From Aquirufa antheringensis (GTDB lineage: Bacteria > Bacteroidota > Bacteroidia > Cytophagales > Spirosomataceae), in NCBI RefSeq assembly GCF_004307425.1, contig NZ_SEWZ01000002.1:598435-662434 (forward strand): DNA of 64,000 nt, in the 5' to 3' direction. The first letter of the stretch is position 1, and each line of letters opens with the position of its first letter. This document shows positions 42,969 to 51,205 of this stretch, piece by piece. The position numbers were made by a program, and so were the translations under genes. The notes beneath the pieces are model-generated. The model did not search any database. It was not told the origin of the DNA and was given only the letters and a program-made list of their open reading frames with translations.

Positions 42969-44483
42969 ATGTCGTTGTTTAATGAGACTTTGTTGTGGTT
43001 TATGAAGCGGAGAATGCCGCGGATTGAGGCGATTTACGAACGGCCTTTGGAACTACAAGAACAAATGTTGCAGGGCTTATTGTCTCATGGTCGTTCCACT
43101 GAATGGGGGGCGAAACACGGCTACCAAGACGTCAGCAATTACGAGAGATTCAAGCAACAAGTTCCCATTTCCACCTACGAAGAGATCTTTCCCTACATCG
43201 ATCGGATGATGCAAGGGGAGCAAAACATCTTGTGGGATACACCCATAAGCTGGTATTCGAAGTCTTCTGGTACCACGAATGCCCGCAGTAAATTCATTCC
43301 AGTCTCGAAGGAGTCGCTGGAAGAATGCCACATGATGGGCGGGAAAGATATGATCACGCTGCTCGCTGCCAATAAGCCAGAGACTAAAGTGTTCGAGGGG
43401 AAAGGCCTGTCCATCGGAGGTAGTCTTTCTGAAAGCCCAGTGAATTCGCGCATGCTGATGGGCGATGTGTCGGCGGTGGTGATGAAGAATCTGCCTATTT
43501 GGGCGCAAATTATACGCACGCCTTCGCTGGATGTGGCGCTGATGGGAGATTGGGATCAGAAGATCGAGAAGATGGCGATCGAGACGTCGAAGGAGAATGT
43601 GACGAGTATTTTGGGCGTGCCTACGTGGACACTCGTGTTGATCGAGAAGATTTTAGAGATTACCGGGAAGAAGTCGATTCTGGAGGTGTGGGAGAATTTT
43701 GAGTTTATGATTCACGGGGCGGTGGCTTTTGGGCCCTACCGGGAGTTGTTTAAGAACCAGATTTTTCCGTCTTCGCAGGTCGGATTTTTAGAGATCTACA
43801 ATGCGTCTGAAGGGTTCTTTGGAATTCAGGATGATCTGTCCAAACCCGATGAGATGCTCCTCATGCTCGATTACGGCATCTTCTATGAGTTCATACCGAT
43901 GAGCGATGAGGGGGAAGAGGCGAATACCATCGTTTCTTTAAGTCAGGTGGAGGTAGGCGTGAATTATGCGATGGTCATTTCGACGAACGCGGGTTTGTGG
44001 CGCTACAAGATCGGGGATACCGTGAAGTTTACTTCTGTCAGTCCGTACCGGATCAAGATTTCAGGAAGGACAAAGCATTTCATTAATGCTTTTGGGGAAG
44101 AGCTGATTATCGAGAATGCCGAGACAGCCGTCGCGCGCGCTTGCGCCGCGACCCAGGCAGAGATCAAGGATTATACGGCGGCTCCAGCCTTTATGAACGA
44201 GGGTAAAAATGGGCACCATGAATGGGTGATCGAATTTTCAAAAGCCCCAAAAGATTTTCGTACCTTTGCACAGATTTTAGACCAAACGCTTCGCGAGCAA
44301 AACTCGGATTACGATGCGAAAAGGTCTTATGATTTAGTGCTTGGCCCTCCTTTGGTCCATATCGCCCCAGCCGGAACTTTCCATAACTGGATGCGGGAAC
44401 GAGGGAAATTAGGCGGCCAACACAAAGTTCCGAGGTTAAGTAACCACCGGGAATTTTTAGAAGGAGTCAAGGCTCATTTTTAA
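42969..44483 (+). CDS. GH3 (auxin-responsive promoter family) acyl-acid-amide-synthetase-like protein
   Basis: The 504-residue protein belongs to the adenylate-forming superfamily: the ATP phosphate-binding loop is WYSKSSGTTNARSKFIPVS (Ser/Thr/Gly-rich P-loop), later YNASEGFFGIQDD and the hinge region GLWRYKIGDTVKFTSV, ISGRTKHFINAFGEELI. Plant GH3 proteins conjugate amino acids to hormones; the bacterial members, frequent in Bacteroidota, have no known substrate. No signal peptide, so cytoplasmic. Confidence 0.88.
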   Translation: MSLFNETLLWFMKRRMPRIEAIYERPLELQEQMLQGLLSHGRSTEWGAKHGYQDVSNYERFKQQVPISTYEEIFPYIDRMMQGEQNILWDTPISWYSKSSGTTNARSKFIPVSKESLEECHMMGGKDMITLLAANKPETKVFEGKGLSIGGSLSESPVNSRMLMGDVSAVVMKNLPIWAQIIRTPSLDVALMGDWDQKIEKMAIETSKENVTSILGVPTWTLVLIEKILEITGKKSILEVWENFEFMIHGAVAFGPYRELFKNQIFPSSQVGFLEIYNASEGFFGIQDDLSKPDEMLLMLDYGIFYEFIPMSDEGEEANTIVSLSQVEVGVNYAMVISTNAGLWRYKIGDTVKFTSVSPYRIKISGRTKHFINAFGEELIIENAETAVARACAATQAEIKDYTAAPAFMNEGKNGHHEWVIEFSKAPKDFRTFAQILDQTLREQNSDYDAKRSYDLVLGPPLVHIAPAGTFHNWMRERGKLGGQHKVPRLSNHREFLEGVKAHF

Positions 44484-44495
44484 TCAAAACAAGCT

Positions 44496-44948
44496 ATGTC
44501 GTTAAAAATAACTATCGAGAATGGTATCAAAGATGCCATGCGTGCGAAAGACGCGGACCGTTTACGTGCATTACGTGCGATCAAATCCATGATTCTTTTG
44601 GAAGAAACATCGGGTTCTAGCGGTGACGGTTTAAGCGCAGACGCAGAGATGAAAATCTTAATGAAAGCAGCGAAACAGCGCCGTGATTCATTAGAAGTCT
44701 ATGTAGCTCAAAATCGCCCAGACTTAGCGGAAAAAGAACAAGCAGAATTAGCGATCATCGAAGAATTCTTGCCTAAGCAATTGTCTGACGCAGAATTAAC
44801 CGCTAAAATCACCGAAATCATCGCGGCAGTAGGCGCGACGAGTCCAGCCGATATGGGTAAAGTGATGGGTGCTGCTTCGAAGCAATTAGCTGGATTAGCA
44901 GACGGTAAAGCCATCTCGGCGAAAGTGAGTGAATTATTAAAGAAATAA
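44496..44948 (+). CDS. GatB/YqeY domain protein
   Basis: The 150-residue protein matches YqeY throughout: MRAKDADRLRALRAIKSMIL, KQRRDSLEVYVAQNRPDLA, ELAIIEEFLPKQLSD and DMGKVMGAASKQLAGLADGK. It is the stand-alone form of the GatB C-terminal tRNA-binding domain. Function is not established; a role near tRNA-dependent amidation is presumed. The gap to the GH3 gene is 12 nt and the next gene starts 2 nt downstream. Confidence 0.92.
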   Translation: MSLKITIENGIKDAMRAKDADRLRALRAIKSMILLEETSGSSGDGLSADAEMKILMKAAKQRRDSLEVYVAQNRPDLAEKEQAELAIIEEFLPKQLSDAELTAKITEIIAAVGATSPADMGKVMGAASKQLAGLADGKAISAKVSELLKK

Positions 44949-44950
44949 GA

Positions 44951-46003
44951 TTGGAAAAGAAGGTCGCGATACGGAATCTAAGTTTTGATCAGCTGAAGGC
45001 AGAGATGCTCGCAGCCGGAGAACCTGCGTTCCGGGCTAAGCAGGTGTACGAGTGGATTTGGAAGAAGGCTGCCCGCAGTTTTGACGCGATGGGAAATGTC
45101 CCTAAGACGACGCGCGAATGGCTTTCGGAGAAATTCTCTTTGCAAATCGTGACGACCGCGGAGGCACAATATAGTTCTGATCGCACCATCAAATCCAGCT
45201 TTCAATTACACGACAATAACCTCGTGGAGGGTGTGTTAATTCCTACCCGCGAACGCGTGACTGCCTGCGTTTCCTCCCAGGTGGGATGCTCGCTAACCTG
45301 CAGCTTCTGTGCGACGGGTTATATGGACCGCAAGCGAAATTTGGAGTCATTCGAGATCTACGATCAGGTCGTTTTAATCCGCGATCAGGCACAGGAAAAA
45401 TACGGTCAAGCGCTGACGAACATCGTTTACATGGGGATGGGCGAACCGCTGTTGAACTATGCGAACGTCTTAAAATCCATCGAGCAGATTACCTCGCCAG
45501 AGGGTCTAGGGATGTCGCCACGCCGCATTACGGTGTCTACGGCGGGTATCGCGAAGATGATCCAAAAACTAGGTGACGATCAAGTCAAGTTCAATCTAGC
45601 CCTTTCCTTGCACGCTGCAAACGATACGAAGCGTAATCAGATTATGCCCATTAACGAGAGCAATACTTTGCAGGTCTTAAAGGCCGCGCTTTTGTATTTC
45701 TTCGAGAAGACGGGCAACGAAATCACGCTCGAATACATCGTCTTTAACAAGTTCAACGACACCCTGGAGGATGCACGCGAATTGTATGAGTTTGCCAAAG
45801 GCATCCCGTGCAAAATCAACCTCATCGAATACAATCCCATCGCTCAATCTTCTTTCGTGAATGCGGAGGCAGATGCGATCGCGAAGTTCTCTGCTTTCTT
45901 AGAAAGCAAACGAATGATCGTGAATATCCGTCGTTCTCGTGGACGCGATATTGATGCGGCTTGTGGCCAGCTTGCCGGCAAAAAAGCCCCAGCCGATGCC
46001 TAA
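44951..46003 (+). CDS. rlmN: 23S rRNA (adenine2503-C2)-methyltransferase RlmN
   Basis: The 350-residue radical SAM protein has the cluster motif CxxxCxxC at residues 113, 117 and 120 (VGCSLTCSFCATGYM), MGMGEPLLNY, RRITVSTAGI, SLHAANDTKRNQIMP and the C-terminal catalytic Cys in IDAACGQLAGK. It methylates A2503 of 23S rRNA and A37 of some tRNAs. The start is TTG at 44951, because the conserved N-terminal motif IRNLSFDQLKAEM begins right after it; the first in-frame ATG (45005) would remove this. It overlaps the next gene by 8 bp. Confidence 0.95.
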   Translation: MEKKVAIRNLSFDQLKAEMLAAGEPAFRAKQVYEWIWKKAARSFDAMGNVPKTTREWLSEKFSLQIVTTAEAQYSSDRTIKSSFQLHDNNLVEGVLIPTRERVTACVSSQVGCSLTCSFCATGYMDRKRNLESFEIYDQVVLIRDQAQEKYGQALTNIVYMGMGEPLLNYANVLKSIEQITSPEGLGMSPRRITVSTAGIAKMIQKLGDDQVKFNLALSLHAANDTKRNQIMPINESNTLQVLKAALLYFFEKTGNEITLEYIVFNKFNDTLEDARELYEFAKGIPCKINLIEYNPIAQSSFVNAEADAIAKFSAFLESKRMIVNIRRSRGRDIDAACGQLAGKKAPADA

Positions 46004-46580
46004 CACGATGTTTCCCATCTTCTTGAAAATGGATCAAATCCAGACCTTGGTCGTGGGAGGAGGGAACGTAGCCTTAGAAAAGGCATCCGCGATTTTGCGC
46101 AATTCACCGTCAGCAAACTTGACTTTAGTGGCGCCTTTTTTTCGCCCAGAGACAATCGAATACCTGCAGGATTTTCCTCACGTGCGCATCTTAACGCGTG
46201 GTTTTCAGCCATCGGATTTAGAAGGCCTAGATTTGATCATTTGTGCGACAGATTCTCCCGCTTTACACGCGGAAATCAAAGCTTTAGCGGCAGCCCAGCA
46301 CTTACTTTGTAATGTGGCAGATACGCCGCCTTTGTGTGATTTTTATTTAGGGTCGATTGTCCAGAAAGGCGATTTAAAGATTGCGATCTCGACGAATGGG
46401 AAGTCCCCTACTTTGGCCAAAAGAATCAGAGCCTTCCTCGAGGATGTGATTCCTGAGGACGTTCAAACCTCCCTCGAACAATTAGAGGAAGCTCGTAAAT
46501 CATTAAAGGGTGACTTTCAAGAGAAAATCACCCAATTAAATGAACTAACTAAGAATCTAATTTTTAAAAAGAAGGATTAG
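45996..46580 (+). CDS. Siroheme biosynthesis dehydrogenase (Met8/CysG N-terminal-like)
   Basis: The 194-residue protein has the NAD-binding motif TLVVGGGNVALEKASAIL, LDLIICATDSPALHAEI, CNVADTPPLCDFYLGSIVQ and ISTNGKSPTLAKRIRAFLE, all typical of precorrin-2 dehydrogenase/sirohydrochlorin ferrochelatase. It would serve siroheme synthesis for sulfite or nitrite reductase. The ATG at 45996 lies inside rlmN; an ATG four codons later (46008) is possible. The C-terminal part after about residue 150 is shorter than in CysG and lacks the methyltransferase domain. Stop interleaves with the opposing MFS gene (shared TTAG). Confidence 0.88.
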   Translation: MPNTMFPIFLKMDQIQTLVVGGGNVALEKASAILRNSPSANLTLVAPFFRPETIEYLQDFPHVRILTRGFQPSDLEGLDLIICATDSPALHAEIKALAAAQHLLCNVADTPPLCDFYLGSIVQKGDLKIAISTNGKSPTLAKRIRAFLEDVIPEDVQTSLEQLEEARKSLKGDFQEKITQLNELTKNLIFKKKD

Positions 46581-47860
46581 TCGTCGATCTTCGCTGTCTC
46601 AAGCGTAGGCACCAAGGCATAAATAATCACCCAAGCTAACACGTACGCACTTCCGCAAAGCAGGAAGATGATGTTATAACCATCGTTGATATTACCCAAT
46701 AATTTGTATTTGTCTAACAGGGAACCCACGATCATGGGGAAGAAGATACCGCCCACAGACCCAGCCATTCCTCCGATCCCGATCACCGAACTGACTGCTT
46801 TCTTCGGGAACATATCCGTCGCGATCGAGTAAATATTCGCGCTCCACGCCTGGTGTGCCGCAGCAGCTAAGGAAATCAATCCCACCGCTTGCCAAATAGT
46901 ATCACAGTAACGCGCTAACATAATAGGCACCACCGCAATCGCGAAACTGAACATCGACCACTTGCGCGCCTTGAATGACGGCCAACCTTTGTTAATTAAA
47001 TAACCAGACAACCAACCACCGCCAATACTTCCAATCGTCGTCGCCGTATAGACAATGATTAATTCTAAACTAGGCTTCTTCAAGTCTAAGTGGAAGCGCT
47101 CCGAGAAGTACGAGGGCAACCAGAAAAGGAAGAACCACCAGATAGGATCCGTGAACATTTTGCCAAAAAAGAAGGCCCAAGTCTGCTTAAATCCAAATAA
47201 TTTACTCCAGCGAACCGGCGTCACATTATCATCCTTCTCCTCCATATCCGCGTGGATATAGTCGAATTCTGCTTTCGATAAAGACTTGTGCTTTGAAGGC
47301 ACCTCATAGTAAAACCACCAAAAAATCAACCAAATAAAACCGATCGCCCCGGTCGCAATAAAGGCCATTTCCCAACCATAAACGCCTAAAATCCAAGGCA
47401 CCATAATCGGTGCAGCCACCGCTCCAATATTCGCTCCAGAATTAAAGATACCCGTCGCTAGCGCGCGTTCGTTTTTAGGGAACCATTCCGCTACGGTCTT
47501 AATCGCTGCTGGGAAATTTCCTGCCTCACCTAAACCTAATAAACCGCGCATAAAAGCGAAGCTCATCGTGCCAGTTGCTAAGGCGTGCATCATTGCCGCA
47601 ATACTCCAAACCACGATGGAAATAGAATAGCCTAATTTCGTCCCAATGCGGTCAATAATCCCGCCAAAACCCAATAAGCTAATCGCATAGGCCGCTTGGA
47701 AAGTGATGACAATGTTCGAATAATCTGTCTCAGACCAGTCAAATTCTTTTTCCAAGACCGGCTTTAATAAGCCGATAACCTGGCGGTCTAAATAGTTAAT
47801 CGTCGTCGCGAAAAAGAGCAGTGCGCATATTTTCCAGCGGTACTTTCCAATGGTTTCCAT
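46577..47860 (-). CDS. MFS transporter, hexuronate type (ACS family)
   Basis: The 427-residue protein has 12 membrane helices and begins with ICALLFFATTINYLDRQVIG, the NYLDR motif typical of the anion:cation symporter family to which the ExuT hexuronate transporter belongs; LLGLGEAGNFPAAIKTVAEWFP follows helix 4. Its position at the end of a uronate catabolism operon (2 nt after eda) points to uptake of glucuronate or galacturonate. Transport direction and substrate are inferred. Confidence 0.88.
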   Translation of the reverse strand: METIGKYRWKICALLFFATTINYLDRQVIGLLKPVLEKEFDWSETDYSNIVITFQAAYAISLLGFGGIIDRIGTKLGYSISIVVWSIAAMMHALATGTMSFAFMRGLLGLGEAGNFPAAIKTVAEWFPKNERALATGIFNSGANIGAVAAPIMVPWILGVYGWEMAFIATGAIGFIWLIFWWFYYEVPSKHKSLSKAEFDYIHADMEEKDDNVTPVRWSKLFGFKQTWAFFFGKMFTDPIWWFFLFWLPSYFSERFHLDLKKPSLELIIVYTATTIGSIGGGWLSGYLINKGWPSFKARKWSMFSFAIAVVPIMLARYCDTIWQAVGLISLAAAAHQAWSANIYSIATDMFPKKAVSSVIGIGGMAGSVGGIFFPMIVGSLLDKYKLLGNINDGYNIIFLLCGSAYVLAWVIIYALVPTLETAKIDD

Positions 47861-47861
47861 A

Positions 47862-48524
47862 TTATAGTTCGTGATAGGTTTTGATCAGGTTAGCGATCGT
47901 GTTTGATATAGAGGTATAGTCTTGTTTTTGAATTAAGTCAGCCGGGAATAATTGAGATCCCATGCCCACGGCTGCAGCACCCGCGCCAAACCAGGTTTTT
48001 AAACTTTCGCGGTTCGGTTCCACTCCGCCCGTTACCATGATTTTGGTTTTCGGCATCGGTCCTTGAATCGCTTTCACGAAAGCGGGACCTACCACGTTTC
48101 CTGGGAAAATCTTCACGTATTTTGCTCCTAAAATTTCTGCATTGCGAATCTCCGTCAAGGTCATCGTGCCTGGCATCCATGGGATATTATGTTTCGCACA
48201 AACCTCGCCTACGGAAGCCGTGGTGAAGGGTTGCAACATAAAGTCAGCGCCCATTTCGATGAATTCAGTCGCCTGTTTTGCATCGTAAATCGTGCCGATT
48301 CCCAATATTAAATCTGGACATTCTTTCTCGCAAAAGTCGATTAGTTTCGCAAAGATGGCTGGAGCCGCTTCGCCGCGGTTCGTGAATTCAAAAACGCGAA
48401 TTCCGCCGTCGTAGCAGGCTTTTAAGACGTTTTGGGCGATCGTTTGATCGGCATTGAAAAATAAAGGGACGATAGGCGTTTCCGCTAATCGAGAATATAC
48501 TATGTCTGCTGAATTTCTAGCCAT
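47862..48524 (-). CDS. eda: KDPG/KHG aldolase
   Basis: The 220-residue TIM-barrel protein contains GGIRVFEFTNRG (catalytic Glu), LILGIGTIYDAKQATEFIEMGADF, MLQPFTT, PWMPGTMTLTEI, the Schiff-base Lys in GAKYVKIFPGNVVGPAF and MVTGGVEPNRESLKTWFGAG. It cleaves 2-keto-3-deoxy-6-phosphogluconate to pyruvate and glyceraldehyde-3-phosphate, the last step of hexuronate breakdown. The gap to the kinase gene is 2 nt. Confidence 0.92.
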   Translation of the reverse strand: MARNSADIVYSRLAETPIVPLFFNADQTIAQNVLKACYDGGIRVFEFTNRGEAAPAIFAKLIDFCEKECPDLILGIGTIYDAKQATEFIEMGADFMLQPFTTASVGEVCAKHNIPWMPGTMTLTEIRNAEILGAKYVKIFPGNVVGPAFVKAIQGPMPKTKIMVTGGVEPNRESLKTWFGAGAAAVGMGSQLFPADLIQKQDYTSISNTIANLIKTYHEL

Positions 48525-48526
48525 GA

Positions 48527-49537
48527 TTATCGTTTTAAACGTCCGGTGATATCGCCACCCATGACGGTTTCAATTTCGTCTAGGTTGGATAAATTAATAT
48601 CCCCTTCGATCGTGTGTTTTAATGCGGAAGCCGCTACCGCAAAGGCCAAAGACTTCGCCTCATCGCCGTAAACCAAGTTTCCGTAAATGTATCCGGCCAT
48701 GAATGCATCTCCGCCGCCGATGCGATCGACGATTTGGGAGATTTCTACCGTGTCTGATTTGATGACTTTTGAGCCATCGAATGAGGTGGCGGATAAGGTA
48801 TTTTGAGAGGCAGAAATCTGGCCTCTTTTGGTGTTAATAATCTTCTTCAAGTTAGGGAAACGCGCCATGATCTGTGCGCAGATATCGTGCCAGCCGCTCT
48901 TGTGCGAACCGGAAGGAACGATGTCTAGGATGTCCTCTGCGTCCGCTTTGCCACACACGATAATGTCGCATTGTGCGATTAAGGCGGGCATTACTTCCTT
49001 TACTGATTTTCCATATTGCCAAAGGTTCTTCCGGTAATTCACATCCGCTGAGATCGTCAAACCTTGTGCTTTTGCCTCTTTCAGCGCTGCTGTTAATGCT
49101 ACCGTTGCCGCCTCCGAAATCGCAGGCGTAATGCCTGTCCAATGGAACCAACCCGCATCCTCGAAAATTTCTTTCCAATTAAAATCCGCTGGATTGAGAT
49201 TAGCAAAAGCAGAATCTGCGCGGTCATACGTCACTTTGCTAGGGCGCATCGCTGCGCCAAACTCCACGAAATACAAACCTAAACGCCCTTCTTTATACGC
49301 CGTATGCGACATATCCACGCCTACTTGGCGGTAATAGCCAGTGGCAGCTTTGCCTAATTCGTTGTTTGGGAAACAAGTCACGTGTTCCGCCGGGACCCCG
49401 ATGTGGGCTAATCCGCCCGCTACGTTTGCCTCGCCGCCACCATAGGTGATGTTCAATGACTGTGCTTGGGTAATGCGTCCATAGCCTGCTGGGCTTAAAC
49501 GACCCATAATTTCCCCAAAAGTGATAACCTTCTTCAT
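48527..49537 (-). CDS. kdgK: 2-keto-3-deoxygluconate kinase (PfkB family)
   Basis: The 336-residue protein is a PfkB-family kinase: TFGEIMGRLSPAGYGRI, the N-terminal GGGEANVAGGLAHIG signature, and the C-terminal IGGGDAFMAGYIYG with the catalytic Asp. It phosphorylates KDG to KDPG, the substrate for eda. The order uxaC-kdgK-eda within one operon makes KDG the likely substrate. Overlaps uxaC by one base. Confidence 0.9.
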   Translation of the reverse strand: MKKVITFGEIMGRLSPAGYGRITQAQSLNITYGGGEANVAGGLAHIGVPAEHVTCFPNNELGKAATGYYRQVGVDMSHTAYKEGRLGLYFVEFGAAMRPSKVTYDRADSAFANLNPADFNWKEIFEDAGWFHWTGITPAISEAATVALTAALKEAKAQGLTISADVNYRKNLWQYGKSVKEVMPALIAQCDIIVCGKADAEDILDIVPSGSHKSGWHDICAQIMARFPNLKKIINTKRGQISASQNTLSATSFDGSKVIKSDTVEISQIVDRIGGGDAFMAGYIYGNLVYGDEAKSLAFAVAASALKHTIEGDINLSNLDEIETVMGGDITGRLKR

Positions 49538-50943
49538 TACTCTTCGAAATTAAAAAATCCTGCCGCGTTGTTATACGAGATGTCTTGCACTAGTTTTCCT
49601 AGCCAAGCAATATCCGCGGGCAATTCGCCATTTTCCACATCTGCGCCCAGTAAATTACACAAGATTCTTCTAAAATACTCATGTCTTGGGAACGAAAGAA
49701 AACTTCTGGAGTCCGTTAACATCCCCACAAAGTGACTCAACATTCCCATATTGGAGAGCGTGTTGATTTGCTTTTCCATGCCGTCTTTTTGGTCCAAAAA
49801 CCACCAACCCGATCCGAATTGCATCTTTCCTACAATCGTCCCATCCTGGAAATTACCCGTCATCGTCGCTAACAATTCGTTATCGCGTGGATTCAAATTA
49901 TACAAGATCGTCTTCGCTAACTGATTCGTCGAATCTAAGTGATTTAAGAATTTAGACAAAGGTCGCGCCTGCTCAAAATCCCCAATCGAATCAAATCCCG
50001 TATCAGGACCTAAAGTACCTAACAGACGGTCATTATTATTGCGAATCGCCCCTAGGTGGAACTGTTGTGTCCAACCTTTGGCATGATCTAAATGCGCAAA
50101 ATACACCAGCATCGCTGATTTAAACTGCACTTTCTCTTTCTGATTAATCGTTTTACCCGTCATTAATCGCTCAAAAATGTGCGCGATTTCCTGTTCCGTA
50201 TAATCGTCAGCGTATATCTGCTCTAGTCCATGGTCACTTAAACGACATCCCACCGAATGGAAAAAATCGTGTCTCGCCGCTATCGCTTTCTTGTAATCGC
50301 CTAAGGTATGAATCTCCATTTCAGCCGCAGCCGCTAGGGAATTCACATACTCTACGAACACGATTTCATCATCCACGCCCATCGCTTTATCCGGACGGAA
50401 CGTAGGCAAGACTTTGATGGCAAATCCACTCGCCTTGATTTGTTTATGATAAGCCAAATTATCGATCGGATCATCCGTCGTACAAAGCGCTTTTACGTTC
50501 ATCTTTAACAATAAGTTGCGCACAGAAAACTCCTTAGTGCGCAAAAGAGCATTACACTGATCGTATATACGCTTTCCGCTTTCCGCATTCAATAATTCCG
50601 TAATCCCGAAATAGCGCTGCAACTCCAAGTGAGTCCAGTGATATAATGGGTTACGCATCGTATAAGGCACAGTCTCTGCCCATTTCAAGAATTTCTCCTC
50701 GTCAGACGCATTTCCCGTGATGTATTTTTCATCCACCCCGTGAGCACGCATCGCCCGCCATTTATAGTGGTCGCCCGCTAACCAAATTTGGGATACATTG
50801 TCAAATTGCTTGTCCTCCGCGATCTGCTGCGGAATCAAGTGATTGTGGTAATCAATGATGGGCATCTGCGCCGCATATTGATGGTACAAAGTTTGCGCCG
50901 TCTCGGACTGCAACAAGAAATCTTTATCTAAAAACGCTTTCAT
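49537..50943 (-). CDS. uxaC: Glucuronate isomerase (uronate isomerase)
   Basis: The 468-residue protein matches UxaC: PIIDYHNHLIPQQIAEDKQF (metal-binding HxH), WLAGDHYKWRAMRAHGVDE, CTTDDPIDNLAYH, FHLGAIRNNNDRLLGTLGPD, and LTDSRSFLSFPRHEYFRRIL. It isomerises D-glucuronate to D-fructuronate and D-galacturonate to D-tagaturonate. It is downstream of uxaB, separated by a 258-bp heptamer-repeat spacer. Confidence 0.96.
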   Translation of the reverse strand: MKAFLDKDFLLQSETAQTLYHQYAAQMPIIDYHNHLIPQQIAEDKQFDNVSQIWLAGDHYKWRAMRAHGVDEKYITGNASDEEKFLKWAETVPYTMRNPLYHWTHLELQRYFGITELLNAESGKRIYDQCNALLRTKEFSVRNLLLKMNVKALCTTDDPIDNLAYHKQIKASGFAIKVLPTFRPDKAMGVDDEIVFVEYVNSLAAAAEMEIHTLGDYKKAIAARHDFFHSVGCRLSDHGLEQIYADDYTEQEIAHIFERLMTGKTINQKEKVQFKSAMLVYFAHLDHAKGWTQQFHLGAIRNNNDRLLGTLGPDTGFDSIGDFEQARPLSKFLNHLDSTNQLAKTILYNLNPRDNELLATMTGNFQDGTIVGKMQFGSGWWFLDQKDGMEKQINTLSNMGMLSHFVGMLTDSRSFLSFPRHEYFRRILCNLLGADVENGELPADIAWLGKLVQDISYNNAAGFFNFEE

Positions 50944-50971
50944 AGTATGTCGTTTAATCTATTTAGTAGGA

Positions 50972-51205
50972 AGTCGGCAGTCGATAGTCGGCAGTCGGCA
51001 GTCGATAGTCGATAGTCGATAGTCGATAGTCGGCAGTGTACAGTGGGCAGTAGTCCTTGGGTAGTAGACAGTCGTCAGTATCCAGACCGAAACATTCACC
51101 ATTTACCATTTACCACTTACCATTTCATTCACCATTTCCTCCTTTATGCTCTATTCTTTATGCTTTAAATCTATACTCTCTACTCTATTCTCTATAATCT
51201 CCTAA
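50972..51205. repeat. Heptamer-repeat mosaic between uxaB and uxaC
   Basis: The whole 258-bp gap between these genes keeps a 7-nt period. It has AGTCGGC/AGTCGAT units (50972-51083, eleven well-matched then five degenerate), ACCATTT/ACCACTT units (51098-51137, one 5-bp break), TTTATGC/TCTATTC pairs (51143-51170) and CTATACT/CTCTACT/CTATTCT/CTATAAT/CTCCTAA (51171-51205), the last overlapping the uxaB stop. The AGTCGAT type is the reverse complement of the GACTATC array at 35761-35907 (ATCGACT). Confidence 0.9.
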
